Under the pieces are notes generated by a model. The model was not told the DNA's origin. It saw nothing but the letters and a program-made list of their open reading frames with translations, and searched no databases. Below are positions 12,901-24,900 of a stretch of 64,000 nucleotides of DNA, piece after piece. This DNA is from Distichodus sexfasciatus (lineage: Eukaryota; Chordata; Actinopteri; Characiformes; Distichodontidae): the NCBI GenBank assembly GCA_032718565.1, contig JAVGVS010000459.1, positions 236,167 through 300,166 of the forward strand, written 5' to 3'. Positions within the stretch are counted from its first letter, which is position 1, and each line of letters opens with the position of its first letter. A program made the translations under genes and the position numbers.

Positions 12901-15900
12901 CTTAATATAACCTGGAAGTTGCAAACTACACATATAATTTTACAATTATGTCATTAAAAAATATGATCCACGAGTACATGGTATTCTCATGTGCTGAGCT
13001 GTTTCCTCTAATCAGCAAAGTTAATCAGGTGTATAGGTATTGGAATATAATACATGGAATAGCTGCTAGAATTTCAAGATTTTTTGCAGCTATTGTACAT
13101 TTTTACAGGAGTCAGTGTTCCCAACAACAAAATAACTCAAATTTAGTAGTTTATATTTGTGGCTTCAAATGTCTTACACAATTTTATAGCATGTACAATA
13201 AACGCACTTTTATGTTAAGGCAACAGATTTTTATTACAGTTTTGCTGAGATACAGCCATCAATATTATGATTAAGCAATGTGACCGGATTCTATTTCCAG
13301 GACCGGTAAAGTTGCCACTGAGGTACTCATGAGCAAGGTACCGTCCCCAAGCACTGCTTGTTAGCTGCCCACTGCTCCTTCACTGATGGGTTAAATGCAG
13401 AGGTCACATTTAGTTGTGGTGTGTTGTACTGTGGTGTGTTTACAATGACAAATAATCACTCACTTTCTCACTTACTAAATGTCCCTTAAAAACATACAAG
13501 GATTGGTGCTCGCCTGCTACAGTGCTCTGGGCACGTGGATGAATGCTAAGCACCGCCCCAGTCCAACAGCTGATTCGCTGATGTCACCATCAACAAGTCA
13601 CGATACATCGAGTATATACAATATATTGCTCAACCCCTAATGTCAGTGAATTTACTGTACAGGCTCCCACATAGTCTGTGAACTGTTACATCAGCAAATG
13701 GACAGAGGAGGCTGCTGTTCCCAAGAATGTCCCTTTTACAGCAAAGGAACAGAGAGATAATATGAATATAAAGAAAAGATAGAAAGACGCTGCTTTCAGG
13801 TAGGGAAACAGAGCTGCTCTCAGAACAGCCAGGGTCAACCTCTCTCGAATGATCATGCACTGAAGGTCCAATCACTTCCACAACACAAAAGACAGTTTAT
13901 GTCAGGGCATTCAGACTGTCATTCAGTGCAAGCCTGCACTAGAGACAGGGACGCCACAATGCCCGAGGAACTGAACAAGTTCTATGAACGGTTTGATGCG
14001 CTGAACAAATAGCCTGCAAGAAAAGCCTTGCCTCCCACCACAAATCAAGTCATCTCTCTGCCTGCTGCCAATGTAAGCAGAACTTTAACCAAGGTCAACC
14101 GAAAAAAGGCTGCTAGTAGAATTGGGTACCAAGTTCGGTACTGACCGAATGATGTCGGTACTACCAGGTATTGGTTCACGTCAAATCGAACGGTGCCAAA
14201 TTTTGGTACATTCACACGCTCGTCAGCAGCGCCACGCACAAGCTGAGCGGGACATATGGAACTGGGGGAAAGGTTAATCAACAGTTACAATTTACATTGT
14301 GCAACAGCAATAGGATAGAAAGAGATAGCTATTTAATGCAGTTAAATTTCCATTTGCTATTTAAGTTATAGTCTTAGTTTTGCTTACCGTTACCAACGGT
14401 TGCCAGGGAAAGAACGCTCATGAATGGAGAAACTGCAGAAATCTGAAAACATGGCAACAAGCCGAAAGCGTTCGACTGTGTGACTGCTAGTAATACTAGC
14501 TTGCAATACATTGAACTCGAGGAAACACCTTGTTAAACATAAAATATATTTATGAGGGGATAAGTGTGCAGTGTTCGATACTTGAAGCGCCACAGTTAGG
14601 GCCTATGTCCACCGAACACGTTTTTTGCACCGGCAGCGCCTATTTTTAATACAAATCCTATGGGCTTTAGCGCTCAGAGCGCTAAGCGCCTTCATGACTC
14701 TAAAAAACGTGATAATGTTTACATGAAATGGGAACAAACGCGAAGGTGCCCAATGATGCTTTTCATAACTTAGCAACAAGCGCAAGCACTCGTGATTATT
14801 AAAGCGATAGACGCAACTACAGCGCCTGCACTGATAATCACCCCTGCAGCCAACATCGACATCCAGAACGCTGAATCTACACCATCGACAAAAGTTCCAC
14901 TGGAGCTTTAGGTAATTAGTGATCTATCTGTTTTAGATTTTGTTCTGGGATATTTTTTAACATAAAAAATGTTTGAAATTATTTTGGGGCTTATTTATTA
15001 TATGCATTTTTTATGTTGATAAAAACCAGGTATTACAGATTCAGAGTAAGGTATCGAAATGAGGTACCATTGAATATCGGTACCGAACATCAGGCACCGG
15101 TATGGAAGTAAATTAGCGTCAAAAGTATTTGAATTTTCAAACACATATTGAATTGCTATAATTGAATAAAAACATGTGTAATTAATAATGCAATAAAGTT
15201 TACGTAGTGAATGCTGTGTTGAATTTAATTCAATCGTAATTACAGCATTTAAGATTCAATATAGCAACATTCAACCTCTTAAATTCAGACAAAAAATCAT
15301 TTAAAAAAATTACAACTTCAACTATTCAATCAGTATCATTCAGCGCCTTAATTTTCGCCTTGCCATTTCAAGTGCGCTACTTCAGATGTAACAAAAATTC
15401 AGCTTGAAATTCGACCTGACATCCAGGACACGCAGGAAAAACAGTAGAGTGACGAGCGCATCCTCACCGGCGGAAATGACGCTTCCGTTTATCGCTAATT
15501 GCTATACCATTGATGCTGCAAACGAGCACCAAGATGGATCAAGCGGTAAGTGCTACTTGAGTTATGTAATTGTCTTTTTTCCGTTTTTAAATACGTTTTA
15601 CAGAGATCAATCATATTACATGATCTGTTTGGTGTTTATTTCTAGTACAGGTTAAAGTGATGGTTTTTCAGCTTCATGCCTCAGTAAGTACAACATTCTT
15701 AATGGTCTTGGAGAAGCAAGTTTTGATCGCTGCTTATGGTCCAGCCACGAAACATAATGTAGACGGCATCACTAGATGTACTTTTCATAATTTTCCCCAC
15801 TTCTTTTTTTTTTTTTAACCTTTACCCTTGTCTCGCCTTCTGAACTAGGCAGTTTGTCGTTCGCCAGGTAACGTTACATAGTTCCTCCTCGTAATTCTTT

Positions 15901-18900
15901 TACTCTTCGTCGTCTCTTGGAATCAGTGCTATAGTATTGTAACAAAATACATGGTGGTGCATCTAAATAAATCCACAACTTACACTTTATTTGTCCTTCT
16001 AGGGAGACAATGAAGAAATTTTAAGTATAGGAAGACAAGCTGACCGGACCTCTTTGCAGACATAAATGATCAGGTTCACAACATTAAATAAAAGAGTTCA
16101 ACTTACAGCATGTTAAATGTAAGTGTTGAAAATCACTTTAACAATGATAATGTTTGTGTATTTTCTCATATGTTTTCAGACAATATATTCCAGCAGGAGG
16201 TCAAGCTAACCAGACCTCATGTCAAGCACAAACAAGCAGGTTCATAACGTAAAAATGTTACATTAGCGTGTTAAAAGCAGATTAACCATAAGTGCATTTG
16301 TGTTTTTCCATATGTTTGCAGACAGTACAGTGAAGGAGGAGGGCTAGCTCAGGGTCCACCATCTGTTCAGGCAGAAATGACCAGGTTCTGCACTTTAAAT
16401 TTTATCTTTAAATATCATGATGCTTTTTTAACCTGTTCACTATCCCAGTGTTATATGACCAACACCTGCTGAATGATGTTTAAGAACAGATGGAACAAAA
16501 GATATATCTAAAATTTGAGGCCTTTGTGTAAGAATTGTATAAAATAAATATCAAAGAGTGAACTGTGCTATAACCTTAATACACCTGAGGTTGAACTATG
16601 CAGTTAAATTACAGTTTTATATTCAGGTATTATAGTTTTTCTCAGTTGCTTAGGTGCATTTAGATACTTAGCCTAGATTGGAGCTGGCCCAGTCGCTCGC
16701 TGTAAGTTATCTTCCTTCTAAACAGTGGGTAAGTGGAAGCCATTCACACGGATTCACACTAATTACCTCAGGCCTCCCTGCACCAGGTGATTCTAGTGCT
16801 ATGATCATAGCAAATAATGGCATAAGACTAACGTATACAGTAATATACTGTAATACTATAACTAATCTACTTTACAGTAAGTAGTATTTGTTTCCTAGAC
16901 TGCAGTTACAGTACATGTCACCATATACCAATACAAACATTAAAATATTGAATAAATCTCCCACAATCTGTGATGCACAGTGTTTTTCTACAGCATGTTT
17001 CCTGCCCTTTTCATTTGAATGTTTTACTGAGTTTACAACCCAAAATAGAGAATGCAAATGTTACATTGATAACATGACTACAGTTTTTCTCAATTGCTTA
17101 GACCTGCTTAAAGCAACTGTGATCCGCTTGTTCTTCATCGTCACGTTCAAAACTCTAACACTTGCCTTTAAGGCCAAGGATGGAACTGCACCTCCTTACC
17201 TATCAGCACTTATTAAACAACGTGTCACTTCTCGTCCTCTGAGAGCATCAACTGCTGCTCGTTTGGAACCACCTCTACTTAAGAGAAGAGGAAAACATGC
17301 ATCGAAACTCTTTGCAGTGCTGGCTCCTCAGTGGTGGAACCAAGTTCCGCTTGCCGTTAGAACGGCTGAGTCCCTTGCTGTCTTCAAACGTCGTCTGAAG
17401 ACACACCTCTTCAAAGAGTATCTAGGGGACTAATTTACCTTTTATGTAAACCTTTTATTAAAAAAAAAAAAAAAAAAGTGTGTCTGTCTGAACTTCTTTC
17501 CTCTAACCCATTTTTTTCGTTAAAGTATAAAACTTAGTCCGTGGTAATTTGGTTTAACTACAGATGTCGACATAGCTTATGGATCTAAGAACAGTTGTGG
17601 ACTACAAAGCACTGTTGTAAGTCGCTCTGGATAAGAGCGTCTGCTAAATACTGTAACTGTAAATGTAAAATGTCACCATCTCAGCAGACCTGAAGACATC
17701 TCTTGCACTTGTGTTAACCCTTTTTCATTGGATTCACAAATTTATTACACCCCTTTGCAAAACAGTGAACACAGATGTCATTCAAGAAGCTCAAACTCCA
17801 CTGTTTTAACTCTGGTAAACAAACAGAAAGCATCTATTCCAACCTGTTGGACACTAGCTAGATAAGAATGAAATCACTAAAGCACCTGTTTGACATTCAT
17901 TCACACATCTTCAATCAGCAATCAGTCTGTACAGCTACAAAAGCTGCCACCTCTGTGTTGCTCTGGCTAGATATAGAATGTGATGTGGACGAGAACAGCA
18001 AACAGATTAAATATCCACAGTGACCATTTGAAATCATTTGTAATATTCCAATAGGTTTCATTTTGGTTTCTTTTCTGTAATATTTACTGAAATTTCAGTT
18101 TTCAGCCACAGTTTGGAAAAAGGCATGGAACCAATAAAATTAGTTTTTAAAAGTATTTATAATTCTGGAACCAATTTTTTACAAGATGGTAAATTCAGCA
18201 CATTTAGTTGTGTAGGCAAACACAACTACAAGCAACGCTGCACTGTTTCACACTGATTGCTGTATTTTATATTTTGTTGTCAATTGTGTAATAATTGAAG
18301 AGTGTATACGTTTGGCTGCAAGTTGTGCTGTTTGGAGGGAAAATTAGCTTTTGTTGCATATTTTCCAGTACATCCTGTGGTAAAGTGACAATGCTAGATA
18401 TTGCACTTAAAAATCCCAATTCCTGAGCACAGACAAATTCCAAGAAGTCAAGGTCAATAGGCACACGTCCAACAGCCAGCTCCAAACGTGACCGGAGTCT
18501 TTCAAGAACATGCTCCAACAGCAAGTGCTAAAGAAAGAAGGGGGAAATAAATGCCATCCATTTAATGTCCAGAATACTATGGAATCTAAATGCATTAATC
18601 AACTTTTTAGCAAGCCTTTAGAAGTGTTTTTCTCCTATATATTATTAATCGCAATAGATACTAGCTTTTGTTAAGTGAAATAATGTCACTAGGATTGCCA
18701 CCTAGGTGTGACAAAAATCCGGAATATTTTGCCAACTCGACCAACCACTTTGGCTCATCCTATTGAAAAAGATAGGAAAGTGTTTTTCTCCAGGACAGAC
18801 CATTAAAAAGATGTACAATACTGGTAAAACCGGGACAGGTAGCAACTCTAGTCACTGGAGTGTAGGGTGTTACATAAAAAATATGGAATAATATGCTAGT

Positions 18901-21900
18901 CACATTATTGGAATAAAAATGTTAATTAGGTTTAGGAGAAGTTAACTTGTTCAAGAGACTGAAGAGTAAAGGTAACAATATGCCCCCTAGTTCAGAACGC
19001 GAGACAAACGTCGCGGTTAAAAAAACAACAACAACAACACTAAATCTAGTAATGCCGTCTACATTATGTTTCGTGACTGGACCATAACCAGCGGTCGAAA
19101 CTTGCTTCTCCAAGACCATTAAGAATGTTGTACTTACTGAGGCATGAAGCTGAAAAACCATCACTTTAACATGTACTAGCAATAAGCACCAAACATATCA
19201 TATAATATGATTGATCTCTATAAAACATATTTAAAAACGGAAAAAAGACAATTACATAACTCAAGTAGCACTTACCGCTTGATCCATCTTGGTGCTCGTT
19301 TGCAGCGTGAATGGTATAGCGATTAGCGATAAACGGAAACATCATTTCCACCGGTGAGGATACGCTTGTCACTCTACTGTTTTTCCTGCGTGTCCCGGAT
19401 GTCAGGTTGAATTTCCAGTTGTATTTCGGGTCGAATTTCAAGCTGAATTTTTTTACATCTGAAATAGCGCACTTGAAATGGCAAGGCGAAAATTAAGGCG
19501 CTGAATGATACCGATTGAATAGTTGAAGTTGTAATTTTTTTTAATGATTTTTTGTCTGAATTTAAGAGGTTGAATGTTGCTATATTGAATCTTAAATGCT
19601 GTAATTACGATTGAATTAAATTCAACACAGCATTCACTACGTAAACTTTATTGCATTATTAATTACACATGTTTTTATTCAATTATAGCAATTCAATATG
19701 TGTTTGAAAATTCAAATACTTTTGACGCTAATTTACTTCCATACCGGTACCGCTATTGATTCAGATGTGAAAAGTACCCAACCCTAGCTGCTGGACTGAC
19801 AACATGAGATTGCATGCTCAGAGATTGTGCTGATCAGCTGGTTGAGGTCTTCAAAGAGATGAGGTTTAGCAGCTGGCTGTCTGTTGCAGTGACAAAAGCA
19901 TATCAGCGCATGTGGACAAAACTAAAGAAATGATTTGTGACTTCAAGAAAACTCACTGCACCCACACACCACAGATGATCATCCCAATGTGTTTCAAGTC
20001 CACCACCCCGCCACCATCCCAGCGCTACAGAAATCTGCCTAAATGACTAGCACCACGTCGCTCTAACCCCAGTCATCACGACGTGCTTTGAGAGACTCAT
20101 CATGGCACAAGTTAAAAGCAGCCTCTGGCACTCACTGGACCCAATTTGCATATCAGCCAAACAGTTTGACTGAGGATTCCATATCCCCTGTCCTTCACCT
20201 CTCCCTATTTCACCTGGACAAGAAAGGCACTTATGTTAGAATGCTTCTCATAGACTTTAGTTCAGCATTCAACACCATCACTCCCCAAAAACTGTGTATG
20301 AAACTGAGCGAGCTGGGACTGAGCACATCTATCTGCAACTGGATAATGGACTTTCTGTCGGTCCATCCATTTCGGCAACAACATTTTCAGAACCATCAGA
20401 CTGATCCCAAGAGCTCAACGCTATATTCTCACTTCACTACTGTTCACTGTACTGATCCATGACTGTACTGCCGCGCACATCAAGTATGCAGACGACGCGA
20501 CTATGGTAGAGCTCATCAAACATAATGAGTCAGCGTACAGAGATGATTTCCAGCAGCAGGCTGTCTGGTGCAGTGAGAACAACAAGTCACAGAATGTGAA
20601 CATAACAAAAGTAATGACTGTTGACTTCAGGAAAACTCGCTCCAGCAACATACCACTCCGCTTCAATGGCTTCACAGCAGAGGTTTCTGGGAGTTCATAT
20701 CTCAGATGACCTCACCTGGACAACCAATATCAGCTCCATCACCAAAAGGCTAAGCACTTACTAAGAGGCCTGAAGCAGCTCCCTCCTCCCATCCTCACCA
20801 TGTTTTACAGGGACATAGAGAGTGTCCTGACCAGCTGCATCTCTACTTGGTTTGGCAGCACCAGAAAAAAACCCTGCAGCGGATTGTTAAAGCAGCCGGC
20901 TACATCATAGAAGTATCTCTTCCTTTGTTGCAGGAGACGTCTTTTTGCCACAAGACTTTAGACTCCTCAACACACTACCTGCCCAATTCACCCTCACCCC
21001 AGCCACCCACCCACACACACACACACACACACCTGAATTGTGAACTGACTCTACTTCCACACTTTACACATCAAGGTTTTATGATGCACATGCTGCTTCA
21101 TGTACAAACTCATCCATGCTACATCGAACTGTCTACATCATGATACAGTTTTTATAGACTGTCTGTATAGTATACTCATGTTAAACTGCCGCTGATTACA
21201 TGCACATTTAATACGCAAAGAACATTCCATGATTGTAATTGTAGTTTTCTCCACTTGACAGCTACTGCAATATTTGCACGTTACACATAAGTATATTGCA
21301 CATTTTCATTTTCTACTTCTAGCTTGGACTTCACAGAGATACTGTTTATTAGGGGGCCATGCAGTGGAACACTGCGTAGCACCCTATTGTTATTGTGCCA
21401 AATTTCTTTTTTTCCTCTGCCTTAAAACGCGTTGTGGAGAAAAAACGGTAAGACCTACAGCTTTGAAATTTGGCAGGTAGGTCCGGTACCCCACCCACTA
21501 CTCAAGCAAAAAAAATTGCACCAAAATAAGCTATTTTGCAATTTTCCACAAAAATTAGCATTTTGCTGAATAAATGTTTAACCGTAGCTCTGATTCTCAA
21601 AAATCTTATATCATCTTATTCTTTGGTTTAAGACAAATTTTTTAGACCCTCGCATCTATTTCTGCCGTATTTGATTTTTCTCTAATTTGCATAAAATGAA
21701 ATCCCATCTTTTTCGAACTCGTCCCTGGATTTTTGTCCAATCTGCATGCAACTGGTATCATTTGAATCCCAAGACACTCTTCTTTAATTATTATTGAGCA
21801 CATTTTTAATTTAGGTCTTCATTTTTATGTAATATGCAAATAAATGGGCTCGGCTTGGCATAGGACTGCAAACCCATATACCGAGTGTCATAGAAATTTG

Positions 21901-24900
21901 GCTCTGGGTGGGCAACAGCTTTGAAATTTGGCAGGTAGGTCCTTGACTCTACCCAATACTGATTGAAAAAATTTGCGCCACTTTGCCCATATTTCAACAG
22001 TTTAAACCTCACGTACTATTCAAGCAAAAAAAATAATAATTACACCACTCTACCACTTGGTGGCGCTAATAAGCTATTATGCGTTTTCCGTAATAACTTT
22101 TGAATCGTAGCTCCGATTTTTAAAAATCTTATACCATCTTATTTCTTAGGTCAAGACGAATCTTAATAAACCTTTGTATCTATTTTTCCCATATTGGATT
22201 TTTATTTAATCGGCATAACTAGTCAGCTAGATCCTGGATCTGCATGTAACTGGTATTATTTGAATCCCAAGACATTCTTCTTTAATTATTATCGAGTATA
22301 TTTAGGGGGCATGCAGTGGAACACTGCGTGGTACCCTATTGGAATCGTGCTGATTTTTTTAGTTTTATTTATTTATTTATTTAAAAAAAAAATTCTGCAC
22401 TAAAACGCATCGTTGAGAAAAAACTGTAAGACCTACAGCTTTGAAATTTGGCAGGTATGTCCGGTACCCCACCCACTACAAAAAATTGCACCAAAATAAG
22501 CTATTTTGCGATTTTCCAAAAAAAATTGCATTTTTTCAAATATTTTTTTAACCCCATTTCCAATTCTCAAAAATCTTATATCATCTTATTCCATGGTTTA
22601 AGACAAATTTTTTAGACCCTCGCATCTATTTCTGCCATATTTGATTTTTCACTAATTTGCATAAAATGAAAACCCAACTTTTTCGAACTAGTCCCTGGAT
22701 TTTTGTCCAATCTGCATGCAACTGGTATCATTTGAATCCCAAGACACTCTTCTTTAATTATTATTGAGCACATTTTTAATTTAGGCCTTCATTTTTCTGT
22801 AATATGCAAATAAATGTGGTCGGCTTGGCAAAGGACTGCAACACCACACACCGAGTGTCATAGAAATCTGGCTCTGGGTGGGTTACAGCTTTGAAATTTG
22901 GCAGGTAGGTCCGGGACCCCACCCTCTACTCAGGCAAAAAAAATTGGGCCACTCCCCCGAAATTCGGGGGTCCAAAACCCCCTCCCACTGCTCAGGCAAA
23001 AAAAAAAACAGTTGCACTACTCTGCCAGTTGGGTGCGTTAATAAGCTATTTTGCGTTTTGCCTAATAACTTTTGAACCGTAGCTCCGATTCTCCAAAAAA
23101 TCTTATACCATCTTACTCCTTGGCTCAAGGCAGATCTTTATAGACCCTCAGATCTATTTCCGCCATATTAGTTCTGGCTAATTTGCATAATATACTGCAA
23201 AACCATCTCTTCTTGAACTAGACACTGGATTTTTATCCAATCTGCATGCAACTAGTATCATTTGATTATTGAGAACACACATTTTTAATAATGGGTCTTC
23301 ATTTAGTTGTAATATGCAAATAAATGTGGTGGGCTTGGCATAGGACTGCAATGCCACTGAAGGTGTCATAGGAAATCGACTCCTGGAGTGGGCTACAGCT
23401 TTGGGGGTGGCAGGTAGGTCACAATTGCACCCTCCCACTACTCCAGGCCCAAAAAGTGCACCACTCTAAGCTATAATAGCTATTCTGCTGCATTTTGCCT
23501 AATAGGTTTTTGAACCGTAGCACCCTAGGTAAAGGATGAGCATGTCATATTTCAGCGTCATAATCACTTCGAATTCATCAAAACTGATAAAGCTGCAAAC
23601 TGCGCCTTTACATGTCCTGCTTGCAGTTATATTTTTAATTTAAGTTTTCATTGCCATTATTTTTTAAATAAATGTGCACCGACTTCGTATAGTAATGCAA
23701 TGCCACACACACTGAATATCATAGAAATCTAGCTCTGAGTGAGCTACCGCTAATTTTCATAATATGAAATCATTATTATTTAAATCTCAGCATATTCTTC
23801 TTTACAATAGTTATTGAGCACATTTTTTCATTTTACCTATTGGCTATATGAAATCAATACTTTGAAACAAATTCAGCAAGACATATGTTTGAATAAGACT
23901 TTTACTATAATTTTAGTTTTTAGACACTCTCTTATAGTAATTATTAATGCATTTTCAGGTGTATTTCTTTATATGGCTGCAAAGCTTCACTTCAAAGTCG
24001 ATATCCCACTTATTGGCACCATAATAAACTATTTTAAAGTTAGCCTAATATGTTTTGAACCGTAAATACGTAGATAAAAAGATGAAAGATATCAAATCTC
24101 AACATATATGTACTTCAATTCATAAAAAACTGATAAAGCTGCAAACTGCATGGCCCCCGTAATCACTGCTTGCAGTTATATTTATTTAATGAATTGTCTG
24201 TTTAGAATATTCGGTAACAATTTATATTAAGTGCACCTTCATAATGCGATTATAAGACATAAATATAGAAATAGTTAAATTTCTTTTAAAACAAATGCAG
24301 GGAACACACTTCACAAAAACCTCAGCAGTTTTTAAAATGAGCAGTAACATGAAACTCAGCCCTTACTTTAAGGACTTGCGAATGGGATACATTTACAGTT
24401 ACTATAACATTAAGTGTAGAATTTTGATTTGTGAAGTACATAGATCGAAATGCTGATTTATAAAATATCTATTAAGGGATTGTGAATGCTTTGAGTTATT
24501 GTAAATGCAGAGTCAAACCTAAGTACCTCTCTTTATACATTTATAAGCTGTAGACTACACTGACATGCTGTATAACATACATAATAACTTCATAAAAGAG
24601 TTTAGCAAAGACAATGTAAAGTCAGGCCATTACTATATCTTACTATGCATTCACAAACTGAACTGTATACCACAAAGATGTGCATTACATACATGAAATA
24701 GACTTGATAACATGAAATATGGCCAAACTACATATCCCATCTTACATGCGGTTGCACTAGGTATGCTGGGAAAGTGTAAGTGCACCAAGTGGTGCGGTAT
24801 CTTGAACTTGAACATTTGAAGAAATGTAACTAAACTTCCAAAACGCATGTATGTATACATAGATTGAAGTATTAAAGTCAACATTTGACTGCAGCTTACT

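Larger units (their letters stand above)
14117..19786. mobile_element. 5.67 kb hAT-type element inserted in a LINE
   Basis: Termini TAGAATTGGGTACC (left) and the complement of TAGGGTTGGGTACT (right) are flanked by GCTGCTAG (14109-14116) and GCTGCTGG (19787-19794), an 8-bp duplication with one mismatch. Removing the element makes the LINE reverse-transcriptase frame contiguous across the duplicated site, which confirms the boundaries. Inside are two inverted arms of about 0.8 kb (15096-15920, 18951-19748), splice-like exons, a triplicated micro-exon and a later LINE tail. I did not recognise an hAT transposase, and the coding-like segments do not match hAT hallmarks. Confidence 0.85.

Noticed and set aside
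20847..21143. 98-codon frame with a His-Thr repeat
   Set aside because: LINE C-terminus passing into a CA microsatellite in its 3' UTR.
21350..24184. CRISPR-like array
   Set aside because: Units are about 450-520 bp and similar along their whole length without unique spacers; the genome is vertebrate.
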